64,000 nt of DNA from Kineothrix sp. MB12-C1 (GTDB lineage: Bacteria > Bacillota > Clostridia > Lachnospirales > Lachnospiraceae): NCBI RefSeq assembly GCF_030863805.1, contig NZ_CP132957.1:2728001-2792000 (forward strand). Direction: 5' to 3'. Below are positions 20,505 to 28,890 of this stretch, one piece after another. The notes under the pieces were generated by a model. The model saw only the letters and a program-made list of their open reading frames with translations, ran no database searches and was not told the DNA's origin. How positions within the stretch are numbered: position 1 is the stretch's first letter; each line of letters begins with the position of its first letter. The position numbers were made by a program, and so were the translations under genes.

Positions 20505-20656
20505 CGGAGCAGCAAGTTAAGCTCCGGTCAAATGTATGAAGGAGCATTCCTGTTAAGTAACAAATGACAGGTTTGCAAAAAATGAGTGCCACCCATAGAA
20601 TAATGATTGTTAACTGGCCGGTTGACAAAATCATCGTTCGAAGGAGACACCCACAA
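20505..20656 (+). ncRNA. Candidate IS110-type bridge RNA region
   Basis: The non-coding left flank of the transposase gene is rich in stems: CGGAGC (20505-20510)/GCTCCG (20521-20526), CCTGT (20549-20553)/ACAGG (20567-20571), and a GTTAACTGG/CCGGTTGAC pair near 20610. IS110-group elements are known to encode a structured bridge RNA in this position that selects target and donor DNA. Its presence here is inferred from position and stems only. Confidence 0.35.
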
Positions 20657-21935
20657 ATGAATTGTAAACAAAATCAAAAAATCAATCAAGTAAAAGAATC
20701 AACTTTGGTAGTTGGAATCGATATCGGAAGTACAACACAGTACGCCAGAGCTTTTGACTGGCGAGGCATCGAATTAGGGAAGGTCTTTAAATTTAGCAAC
20801 AGCAGAGAAGGTTTTGACAGCTTCAAAAACTGGATGCAGTGGATACAGGACAAGAACAAAAAGTCAGATGTTATCGTAGGTATCGAACCAACAGGTCACT
20901 ACTGGTTTGACCTTGGCGCTTATCTTGAAGATGAAGGCATCCTCCTGGTTATGGTCAACCCTTATGCGGTAAAGCAGACCAAGGAACTGGATGACAACAG
21001 CCAAAGTAAGAATGACAGCAAGGATCCCAAGGTAATCGCAAAACTCGTTATAGAAGGAAGATATTGTGCACCATATACACCGGATGGGGTGTATGCAGAT
21101 CTAAGAATTATGGCAGCGAATCGGAAGAGGCTTATCAGGGAACTTACCCAGATCAAGAACAGATTTGCCAGATGGTTTGCCATATACTTTCCTGAATATA
21201 AAGATGTATTCGGGGATTATGAATCACAAAGCAGTATGCTGCTTCTAAAGAAAGCATGTACACCTGAAGCAATCGTGGGACTCGGAGCCGAGAATATAAA
21301 TCAAATCTGGCGTGATGCAAAACTGCGGCTTCGTCGGGATGAAAAGGGCAACGACCCTGTGCGAGACAGCAAAGCGTAGCATTGGCCTAAAGAAAGGCTC
21401 TTCGGCAGCTGAGTATGAAATGAAACTACTGCTCGAGGATCATGATTACAAAATGGCACAGCTTGAATCTGTTATGGAAGAAATAGAAGGCTTGTGTAAA
21501 AAGATACCCGAAAGCGAGCAGATGCTTGCCATCAAAGGTATCGGACTGATTACGGTTGCCGGATTTCTGGCTGAGATCGGTGATGCGAGGCGTTTCGAAT
21601 CACCAAGGCAGATACAAAAGCTGGCAGGACTCTCGTTAAGGGAAAATAGTTCAGGAAAGCATAAAGGACAGACGACCATAAGCAAACGAGGTCGAAGTAA
21701 GCTGCGAGCTGTACTGTTCAATGCTGCGATTCCACTGATAGCTACGAACCCGGAGTTCAATGCCCTGCATGAGTATTATACGACCAGAGCAAATAATCCA
21801 CTGAAAAAGAAGCAATCCGTGATAGCCATCAGCTGTAAGCTGATACGAATCTTTTATACTATTTTGACCAAAGGTGTATCGTATGATGCACAAAAGATGA
21901 TGTCTGACATACACAGACAGCCAGCGATAGCATAA
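20657..21935 (+). pseudogene. IS110-family transposase, +1 frameshift
   Basis: The N-terminal half (20657 to about 21330) is the DEDD RuvC-like domain: LVVGIDIGSTTQYARAFD, VGIEPTGHYW, and NDSKDPKVIAKL. The C-terminal half (to 21935) is the Transposase_20 domain: IKGIGLITVAGFLAEIGD and LAGLSLRENSSGKHKGQ. The halves lie in different frames. Removing one base near 21326-21330 (AACTGCGGCT) joins them as AKLRFVGMKRA, as expected for the family, so one inserted base inactivates the gene unless it is a read error. The ATG at 20657 follows AAGGAG and gives the normal N-terminus. Confidence 0.85.
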
Positions 21936-22353
21936 GAGGAAAACTGTAGAATTCAGGAAGACGTCCACCCTAAGGTGCTGAATGGAACAGAAAAAGAAAC
22001 AAAACATAGAGAGCCGAAGTCAGATTTTTCACCATCAGAGCAGAGACTCAGCGAAGGAGCATCATGACGCCCCTTTATGGATAAGCAGAACGAAGGAATT
22101 CAGGACCCTGAGGTATAGGTGATCCCGTATGACATGGGAGGTTGGGCTGCCGTAAGGATTTGGGGATAAGGAAAGGCCGATCATAACAAAATAAGACGAC
22201 GTCTTATTAAGTGAACCCCAAATATCCATATATCCATGATTTAAGGCCATGGGGAATGACATTGACGAAGAATGCGGTTCTATAAAAAAATGAAAAAGTA
22301 AGAAAAAGCGAGTTAACAAGAGAAAAATTAAGATAATTATGGGAGGATGGTTA
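21936..22353. other. Non-coding region between transposase and binding-protein gene
   Basis: No gene supported. It holds the right flank of the IS element and the leader of the transporter operon. AATAAGAC (22190-22197) and GTCTTATT (22201-22208) form a tight hairpin. No convincing promoter pair for the binding-protein gene was found, so the original promoter may have been displaced by the insertion. Confidence 0.5.
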
Positions 22354-23736
22354 ATGAAAAAGAGAGCAAAGAGAATTGCCGCATTACTTATGGTCGCAGC
22401 AATGGTGATTCCAATGACCACAGGATGTGGAGCGAAAGATACGTCAAATACAAGTGCTGACAATGGTACTGCTCAGACGGAAACACCTGCGAAGGAAGCG
22501 CCTGCTAAAGAGGCATCCGGAGATGGAGAAGAAATCGTATTTTGGAATATCGGCACGGAAGAAGTGGATAAGGCAGTTTATGATAAGGCTATTGAAGTTT
22601 ATCATCAGACGACAGAGTCCGGATATACGGTTACCAGCGTACCGGTACAGAATGATACATATAAAGAAAAGCTGATTATAGCTATGAGTTCAGGTGAATG
22701 CCCGGATATGTACATAAGCTGGTCCGGCGGTCCGATGAACGAATATATTGAGTCAGGATATGCACAGCCTATTACTGAGTTGTTTAACAATAGTGATCTT
22801 CCTAACAGACTTATGGATGCAGCAATTGCACAGGCAACGTATAAGGACGATATTTATGCTGTTCCGTTTATGAACGTTTCCTTGTCCGGAATTTACTATA
22901 ATAAAGATTTATTTGCCAAATATAATCTGGAAGTACCTACTACGGTAGCGGAATTGGAAGCAGTTTGCGATACTTTTGTAGCAAATGGAATTACTCCTTT
23001 TGCTCTTGCGAATTCAGCGAAATGGACGGGTTCCATGTACTTTATGAACTTGGCAGCGAGAAAAGGCGGATTGGAACCATTTAAAGATGCGGTAGCAGGA
23101 AGCGGCACCTTTGAAGATGAAAGCTTTATTTATGCAGGAGAGAAGATAGCAAGCTGGACGGAAAAAGGTTATTTTCCTCAGGGCGTTAACTCCTTAAGCG
23201 AGGATGACGGCCAGGCGAGGCAGTTATTATATCAGGAAACAGCGGCAATGGACCTTATCGGTTCTTGGTATACAGGCTTGATTCAGCAGGATAGCAAAGA
23301 GTTCTATGAGAAGATGGGCTGGTTCCCCTTCCCTAAGGTAGATGGATCATCCGCAGATTCTTCCATAATGATCGGAACGATCGGAGATAACTTTATATCC
23401 TTCAACTGTGAGGGCGAGAAGCTCGCAGCAGCGTTCGAATGTGCATCTAAGTTCTCAGAGGAAGAAGTAGTAGACTTTATGGTAGAAAGTGGTAAGGTTC
23501 CTCCAATTAAAGGTGTGGAAGCGAAGATTACAGATCCTATCAATAAACTCATTATTGAGGCGGCAAATAATGCATCATCCACACAATTGTGGTATGACCA
23601 ATATCTTCCTCCGGCAGTGGCGCAGGTACACTTAGATACATGTCAGGAAATCTTTGGTTTGACAATGACACCCGAGGATGCAGCAGCACAATTCCAGAAG
23701 GCTATGAAAGAATATTTAGAAGAAGTGGCAGAATAA
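22354..23736 (+). CDS. Sugar ABC transporter substrate-binding lipoprotein
   Basis: 460 residues of the family 1 extracellular solute-binding proteins. Signal peptide with lipobox ending at C in PMTTGC, then an Ala/Glu/Lys-rich linker, then the binding domain starting at EIVFWNIGTEE; SSGECPDMYISW and an internal YAVPFMNVSLSGIYYNKDLF are typical of CUT1 binding proteins. It captures oligosaccharides outside the cell for the two permeases downstream; the hydrolase genes suggest xylo-oligosaccharides. The ATG at 22354 lies seven bases after GGGAGG. A terminator-like hairpin follows, probably giving extra binding protein relative to permeases. Confidence 0.92.
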   Translation: MKKRAKRIAALLMVAAMVIPMTTGCGAKDTSNTSADNGTAQTETPAKEAPAKEASGDGEEIVFWNIGTEEVDKAVYDKAIEVYHQTTESGYTVTSVPVQNDTYKEKLIIAMSSGECPDMYISWSGGPMNEYIESGYAQPITELFNNSDLPNRLMDAAIAQATYKDDIYAVPFMNVSLSGIYYNKDLFAKYNLEVPTTVAELEAVCDTFVANGITPFALANSAKWTGSMYFMNLAARKGGLEPFKDAVAGSGTFEDESFIYAGEKIASWTEKGYFPQGVNSLSEDDGQARQLLYQETAAMDLIGSWYTGLIQQDSKEFYEKMGWFPFPKVDGSSADSSIMIGTIGDNFISFNCEGEKLAAAFECASKFSEEEVVDFMVESGKVPPIKGVEAKITDPINKLIIEAANNASSTQLWYDQYLPPAVAQVHLDTCQEIFGLTMTPEDAAAQFQKAMKEYLEEVAE

Positions 23737-23772
23737 AAGGTATTCCCGGGTAATGCCCGGGAACCTTTTTCT
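23736..23772 (+). terminator. Hairpin between binding protein and permeases
   Basis: TTCCCGGG (23743-23750) and CCCGGGAA (23756-23763) around a five-base loop, flanked by AAAGG and CCTTTTT. Likely a partial terminator or mRNA stabiliser. Confidence 0.65.
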
Positions 23773-23819
23773 TAAGTAGCAGGATTTGTTCTTTTTTATT
23801 GGAACAAGGAGGTATAAAA

Positions 23820-24725
23820 ATGGAAAAAAAGGCTATCTCTTTAGCAGAAAAGAGAAAACGAGACGTTCATAAAGCAGCATTTATATTTTTGCTGCCAGTC
23901 ACATTATTAATGATAATTTATATTTTTTACCCGATTATAGATACATTTATTACGAGCTTGTATAAATGGAACGGAATTTCCAGCCAAAAGACGATGACTG
24001 GACTTAGAAACTGGGAGAAACTTATAACAGATAAAGCTTTTTGGATAGCCTTTAAAAACAATATTCTGGTCATGATTCTGTCTATCTGCGTCCAGATACC
24101 GATTGGCTTAGCGCTTGCAACATTCATTGACTTCGGCGGAAAGAAAATGACCATATTTAAAGTGTTATGGTTTATTCCTCTTCTTATGTCATCGGTTGCC
24201 ATCGGATTCTTGTTTACCTATGCCCTGGCTACAAATGGAGGTATTTTTAGTGCTATTTCCAACTTATTGGGCGGAGGGAATATCGATTTATTGGGCAATC
24301 CTAAGACGGCTCTTTATACGGTAATCGGTGTTATTGCCTGGCAGTTCACCCCCTTTTACATGGTATATTGTATGGCGGCCTATACGAATATTTCTGTTGA
24401 TGTCTATGAGGCGGCTGTTATCGACGGAGCCAATAGGGGACAATATTTTCGAAAAATTGCCTTACCGCTGTTAGCCCCTTCTTTGAAAAGTGCGGCTATC
24501 TTATCGATGGTAGGTTCATTAAAATACTTCGATCTTGTTTATGTTATGACCGGAGGCGGTCCGGGCACATCGACGGAATTGATGGCGACCTATATGTATA
24601 AACAATCCTTCGTGAAGTTCAATATGGGGTATGGTTCCGCAGTGGCAGCCGGTATGTTCATACTGATATCCATTGTTTCCTTATTAACAATGAGGCTATT
24701 GAACGGAAGAAAGGAGGCAGCATAA
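23820..24725 (+). CDS. Sugar ABC transporter permease (MalF/UgpA type)
   Basis: 301 residues with six predicted membrane helices. The coupling loop is visible as YEAAVIDGANRGQYFRKIALPLL, the EAA motif that contacts the ATPase. The helix AFIFLLPVTLLMIIYIFYPI opens the protein. It forms the channel with the next permease. I use the ATG at 23820, six bases after AAGGAGGT; the TTG at 23799 lies before that binding site. No ATPase gene is present in the operon, as usual for clostridial CUT1 systems that share an MsmK-type ATPase made elsewhere. Confidence 0.92.
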   Translation: MEKKAISLAEKRKRDVHKAAFIFLLPVTLLMIIYIFYPIIDTFITSLYKWNGISSQKTMTGLRNWEKLITDKAFWIAFKNNILVMILSICVQIPIGLALATFIDFGGKKMTIFKVLWFIPLLMSSVAIGFLFTYALATNGGIFSAISNLLGGGNIDLLGNPKTALYTVIGVIAWQFTPFYMVYCMAAYTNISVDVYEAAVIDGANRGQYFRKIALPLLAPSLKSAAILSMVGSLKYFDLVYVMTGGGPGTSTELMATYMYKQSFVKFNMGYGSAVAAGMFILISIVSLLTMRLLNGRKEAA

Positions 24726-24726
24726 G

Positions 24727-25578
24727 ATGAACAATACTGTAGAGAGAAGCAAAACAAAAAGTAGGATTAGTTGGATTATTGCGTGGGCTTTGGGGATTTT
24801 CTGGACGATTGTATCATTGCTGCCCTTTGTATTTATGGTACTGAATTCGTTCAAAGAGAAGTTCGAAATGTTAACTAAGGGTGTTTTCTCATTGCCTGAC
24901 AACTTATACATAGAAAACTATAAAGCGGTACTTCAGGGAAGCTTTTTCAGATTCTTTTTTAACAGCGTAATTGTACTTACAGTATCTCTTATATTGCTGT
25001 TATTTATTTCTGCGTGTGCGTCCTATCCGCTTTCCCGCTTCAAATTCAGGATGGCGGGAGGAATTTATGCACTGATCGTGGCATGCATGTCGATTCCTAT
25101 CCACATTACATTGATTCCCGTATTTAAGATGTCCAAGAATATGGGGGTGTATGATTCCATCTGGGCATTAATTGGTCCTTATGTTGCGACAGCAATTCCG
25201 ATTTCCGTTTTTATTCTAACGAGTTTCATGAAGCAGATACCGGATGAAATAGAGGAGTCAGCGCAGATTGACGGCTGTAATAGATATCGTATGTTTTTTA
25301 ACATAATACTTCCGCTGGCGAAACCGGGACTGGCAACGCTTGCCATTTATAACGGTGTGAATATGTGGAATGAGTTCAGCTTTGCATATACATTAACACA
25401 ATCTTCCGCTAATAGAACGTTGCCGTTAGCTGTATGGGAGTTCCAGGGGCAGTATTCCATGAACACTCCGATGATTATGTCCGTACTTACCCTGACGGTA
25501 ATACCGATGATCTTATTATTTATCTTCGCACAGGATAAATTGGTAAAGGGAATGACGGCAGGAGCAGTAAAAGGATAA
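24727..25578 (+). CDS. Sugar ABC transporter permease (MalG/UgpE type)
   Basis: 283 residues with six predicted helices, partner of the preceding permease. The EAA loop reads EIEESAQIDGCNRYRMFFNIILPL, and the N-terminal LLPFVFMVLNSFK helix and the FASYPLSRF-like stretch (ACASYPLSRFKF) are typical of the MalG branch. It starts 9 bases after AAGGAGG and one base after the previous stop, so the two genes are tightly coupled. After it come a short hairpin region and the GH120 gene. Confidence 0.92.
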   Translation: MNNTVERSKTKSRISWIIAWALGIFWTIVSLLPFVFMVLNSFKEKFEMLTKGVFSLPDNLYIENYKAVLQGSFFRFFFNSVIVLTVSLILLLFISACASYPLSRFKFRMAGGIYALIVACMSIPIHITLIPVFKMSKNMGVYDSIWALIGPYVATAIPISVFILTSFMKQIPDEIEESAQIDGCNRYRMFFNIILPLAKPGLATLAIYNGVNMWNEFSFAYTLTQSSANRTLPLAVWEFQGQYSMNTPMIMSVLTLTVIPMILLFIFAQDKLVKGMTAGAVKG

Positions 25579-25637
25579 GTATTAGTATGTAAAGTTAAAA
25601 ATAACTATTAAAATCGAATAAAGCAGAATCCGCGGGT

Positions 25638-25686
25638 AAGCAAAGCAATCTTTGCTTTTGTAACTGTGAGAGTACTGAACAGTTAC
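25638..25686. other. Two adjacent hairpins after the permease genes
   Basis: AAGCAAAG (25638-25645)/CTTTGCTT (25650-25657) with a short T tail looks like a weak terminator. Directly next to it GTAACTGT (25660-25667) pairs with ACAGTTAC (25679-25686). The second pair resembles the ends of the family B elements found later but has no target duplication. Confidence 0.4.
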
Positions 25687-25721
25687 GATGGGTTGAGGAA
25701 TAGATAAGGAGAGATGAGACT

Positions 25722-27665
25722 ATGAGAAGAGAAATTCATGTATCAAAAAAGGGATCAGATAACTTTGCAGGAACACAGGAACAACCATTTCTAACCATTT
25801 CTATGGCTGCTCTTGTTGCAAGAGCTGGTGATACGGTTATTGTGCATGAAGGTGAATATAGGGAGTGGGTGAAGCCGCTGCATGGAGGAACAAGTAATAT
25901 TGATAGAATTACCTATCAGGCGGCAGAGGGGGAAGAGGTAGTTATCAAAGGTTCCGAAAGAATAAATGATTGGCAGCAGGTGGAAGGAAACGTATGGAAA
26001 GTTATCATATCGAATAAGATATTCGGTAACTATAATCCTTATAAGGAGGTTGTGTTTGGCGATTGGTTCGAGCAGCCCCTTCATATGCCTATCCATTGCG
26101 GAGAAGTATATTTGAATGGAAAATCATTTTATGAAGCCAAAAGTCTCAATGAGGTGAAGGACCCTATTATGCGTCTGGATGGAGATAATCCGCCGTGGAC
26201 CAAGCATAGAGAGCCTTTGCTTCACCCGGAGGATTCAGTTTATCAATGGTATTGCGAGGTGGAAGAAGAGAATACTATCATTTATGCCAATTTCCAAGGT
26301 GCGAATCCCAACGATGAACTGGTGGAAATCAATGTTAGAAAATGCTGTTTCTACCCCGAATTGACCGGAAGGGATTATATTACGGTACGTGGATTCGAAA
26401 TGGCTCAGGCAGCAACGCCTTGGACACCCCCTACTGCAGATCAGCCGGGACTTCTTGGAGCAAATTGGAGCAAAGGATGGATTATTGAGAATAATATAAT
26501 CCATGATTCGAAGTGCAGCGGAATCAGTATAGGAAAAGAAGCATCCACGGGACATAACGCATGTACGTATACCCATAGAAAACCCGGATATCAGAATCAG
26601 ATGGAAGCTGTTTTTAAGGCTTTGCAGATTGGCTGGAGTAAAGAGAAGATAGGATCTCATATTATTAGAAACAATACGATATATGATTGTGGACAAAACG
26701 GAATTGTGGGCCATTTGGGCTGTGTATTCAGTGAGATTTGTAACAATCATATTTATAATATTGCAATAAAGCATGAATATTTCGGATATGAAATTGCAGG
26801 TATCAAACTGCATGCATGTATTGACGTACAGATTCATCACAATAATATCCACCATACGACATTGGGTATATGGCTGGACTGGCAGGTACAGGGAACGAGA
26901 ATAAGCAAGAACCTTTTCTATGCCAATGACAGGGATCTTATGATTGAAGTAACACATGGTCCTCATTTGGTAGATAATAATATTCTGGCTTCGGAATATA
27001 ACTTCGATAACATCGCACAGGGAGGCGCCTTCGTAAATAATCTTTGCTGTGGTTCCATGCGCCGTGAACCGGTACTGAACAGAGCGACTCCGTATCATTT
27101 CCCGCATACGACACAGCCGGCAGGAACAACCTTTGTATATGGTGGAGATGATAGATGGTATCAAAATATCTTTGTCGGAGGAGTACAGACCTATACGGAG
27201 CAATCCATATGCGGTACTTCCGACTATGACGGAAGCCCGGAATCCCTAGAAGAATATGTGGAAAAAGTGATTGGAATCGGAAACGGTGACTTAGAGATCT
27301 TCGAGCAGGTGAAGCAACCGGTATATATTAACAATAACGCTTACTTCAAGGGATCGACGGCCTATAAGGAAGAAAAGGATAATATCATCAGCGATTATGA
27401 TCCTCAGGTTAAGATTGTAGAGGAGGATGGAAAGGTATTTCTGGAAATGGTAGTGAGTAAAGCGCTTCTTGACCAAAAAGGAGTGATTCTTGAGACGAAG
27501 GATTTGGGTATGCCGCGTATTGTAGAAGAAGCCTTTGAGAATCCGGATGGAAGTGAAATTATATTCGATACGGATTACAATGATAAGGAAAGAAAACAAA
27601 ATGCGGTAATCGGACCCTTGAGCGATCTGAAAGAGGGATGGAATCGAATTCAAGTATGGGGGTAA
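25722..27665 (+). CDS. Glycoside hydrolase family 120 beta-xylosidase
   Basis: 647 residues forming a right-handed parallel beta-helix. The N-terminus (REIHVSKKGSDNFAGTQEQPF) and length match GH120 enzymes such as XylC of Thermoanaerobacterium. The known catalytic pair there is an Asp and a Glu 23 residues apart; here D386 (WLDWQ) and E409 (LMIEVTHGPH) have exactly that spacing. No signal peptide, so it acts in the cytoplasm on imported xylo-oligosaccharides. Start ATG after AAGGAGAG. The GH5 gene follows after three bases. A general pectate-lyase-like helix protein is the alternative, but the residue match favours GH120. Confidence 0.85.
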   Translation: MRREIHVSKKGSDNFAGTQEQPFLTISMAALVARAGDTVIVHEGEYREWVKPLHGGTSNIDRITYQAAEGEEVVIKGSERINDWQQVEGNVWKVIISNKIFGNYNPYKEVVFGDWFEQPLHMPIHCGEVYLNGKSFYEAKSLNEVKDPIMRLDGDNPPWTKHREPLLHPEDSVYQWYCEVEEENTIIYANFQGANPNDELVEINVRKCCFYPELTGRDYITVRGFEMAQAATPWTPPTADQPGLLGANWSKGWIIENNIIHDSKCSGISIGKEASTGHNACTYTHRKPGYQNQMEAVFKALQIGWSKEKIGSHIIRNNTIYDCGQNGIVGHLGCVFSEICNNHIYNIAIKHEYFGYEIAGIKLHACIDVQIHHNNIHHTTLGIWLDWQVQGTRISKNLFYANDRDLMIEVTHGPHLVDNNILASEYNFDNIAQGGAFVNNLCCGSMRREPVLNRATPYHFPHTTQPAGTTFVYGGDDRWYQNIFVGGVQTYTEQSICGTSDYDGSPESLEEYVEKVIGIGNGDLEIFEQVKQPVYINNNAYFKGSTAYKEEKDNIISDYDPQVKIVEEDGKVFLEMVVSKALLDQKGVILETKDLGMPRIVEEAFENPDGSEIIFDTDYNDKERKQNAVIGPLSDLKEGWNRIQVWG

Positions 27666-27668
27666 GCG

Positions 27669-28835
27669 ATGGATAAGTATATAAAAGGTGTGAATCTGGG
27701 AAACTGGCTTGTGCTGGAAAAGTGGATGAGCCCTGCCTTATTCGAAGGAACTACTGCAGATGATGAATACTATCTTCCCAGACAATTGGAGAAAGAAGAG
27801 TATGAAGCGCGCATTCGGATACATCGCAGTGAATATATTACCGAACGTGATTTCGTTTATATCAAATCCGTGGGATTGAATGCGGTTCGTATTCCCGTAC
27901 CATATTTCATATTCGGGGACTGCCCCCCTTTCATCGGATGTATCGAAGAATTGGATAAAGCGTTTGCCTGGGCAGAGAAGTATGGACTACTTATTTTAAT
28001 TGATTTACATACGGTACCGGGAAGCCAGAATGGGTTTGATAACGGAGGAATATCAGGAGTCTGCAAATGGTCACAGGAGCCTGAAAGCATAGAATTTTCC
28101 ATCACTGTGCTCGAGCGGTTGGCAGAAAGATATAGCGGTCATCCCGCTCTTTGGGGAATCCAGATATTGAACGAGCCGATTACCGAGAAGATGTGGAAGG
28201 TTATGGATGTGCCTGACCGTTACAAGCCGGCAGATGAAGAAATGGCGAAAGGAAGTGCTCCCAATACACTTGCTTTTATAAAAGATTTTTATACACAAGC
28301 CTATCGAAGGATAAGAAGATTCCTCCAGGAAGAAAAGGTAATTGTAATACATGATGCCTTTGAAATAAAAGAGTGGAAAGACTTCATGAGAGAAGAAGAG
28401 TTTAAAAATGTAGTTTTGGACACCCATTTATATTTAATGTTGGCTGAGATGGATGGCTGCGAACAGACGGCGGAAGGATACGAGAAGTATATAGAAGAAA
28501 ACTTCGCCGCGGATATCGAAGAAATGAGCGAATATTTCCCTGTTATCTGTGGAGAGTGGTCTCTATTCAATTCGGCCGGCTGTGGTATGGATACGCGGGG
28601 CGGACACAATCCCTTAGGCGTGAAGGTTGGCAGGAAAGAGAGTCTGTCAGCAGAAGATAAGAAAGAACTATACGCTAAGGTCGCAATGGCTCATTTAAAT
28701 GCTTTTGCAAAAGGAAGTGGATACTTCTACTGGAATTATAAATTGCTTCTGGATACGGCAAATGATACCGAGTGGATAGGCTGGGATGCATGGGACTATG
28801 GAAGATGTGCGGCTCATGAATGGATAAAGACGTAA
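27669..28835 (+). CDS. Glycoside hydrolase family 5 (exo-glucanase-like)
   Basis: 388 residues, a TIM-barrel hydrolase. It opens with YIKGVNLGNWLVLEKWM, as in fungal-type exo-1,3-beta-glucanases of GH5. The acid/base is E169 in ILNEP and the nucleophile E296 in VICGEWS; VRIPVPYFIF and IDLHTVPGSQNG are also family-typical. No signal peptide, so it is intracellular. Substrate is uncertain: beta-1,3-glucan, glucosides or a xylan side chain are possible. The ATG follows a weak GGGGG site and the gene is probably translated together with GH120. A long palindrome separates it from the convergent cell-wall gene. Confidence 0.85.
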   Translation: MDKYIKGVNLGNWLVLEKWMSPALFEGTTADDEYYLPRQLEKEEYEARIRIHRSEYITERDFVYIKSVGLNAVRIPVPYFIFGDCPPFIGCIEELDKAFAWAEKYGLLILIDLHTVPGSQNGFDNGGISGVCKWSQEPESIEFSITVLERLAERYSGHPALWGIQILNEPITEKMWKVMDVPDRYKPADEEMAKGSAPNTLAFIKDFYTQAYRRIRRFLQEEKVIVIHDAFEIKEWKDFMREEEFKNVVLDTHLYLMLAEMDGCEQTAEGYEKYIEENFAADIEEMSEYFPVICGEWSLFNSAGCGMDTRGGHNPLGVKVGRKESLSAEDKKELYAKVAMAHLNAFAKGSGYFYWNYKLLLDTANDTEWIGWDAWDYGRCAAHEWIKT

Positions 28836-28841
28836 TATAAT

Positions 28842-28884
28842 ACGGAGTGCTTTTTATTATTATATATAATAAAAAGCACTCCGT
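28842..28884. terminator. Perfect 19-bp palindrome between convergent genes
   Basis: The left arm 28842-28860 (from ACGGAGTGC into T-rich) is exactly complementary to the right arm 28866-28884, with a five-base loop. The GC-rich part is at the base and the A/T part next to the loop, the reverse of a standard intrinsic terminator, and no T-run follows outside. It probably ends or stabilises both transcripts. Confidence 0.55.
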
Positions 28885-28890
28885 AATTAA

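Larger units (their letters stand above)
20490..22260 (+). mobile_element. IS110-type insertion element, approximate limits
   Basis: The transposase remnant has about 150 bases of structured DNA before it and about 300 bases of non-coding DNA after it. IS110 elements have no clear terminal inverted repeats and make no target duplication, so the ends given are estimates. It sits in the gap between the GH43 gene and the transporter operon. Confidence 0.5.

Noticed and set aside
20617-20640. TTGACA box before the transposase
   Set aside because: No -10 box at a proper distance; the TTGACA is part of an imperfect inverted repeat in the IS flank.
22259-22290. Promoter TTGACG with TATAAA before the binding-protein gene
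   Set aside because: The spacer is only 13 bases, too short for a usual sigma-A promoter.
25660-25686. Family B element after the permease genes
   Set aside because: Only an 8-bp inverted pair 27 bp long overall, no target duplication and none of the shared interior; it may be chance.
26235-27203. 322-residue reverse ORF
   Set aside because: Antisense to the GH120 gene, whose catalytic motifs are clear; the reverse translation is Ile/Arg/Cys-rich without family features.
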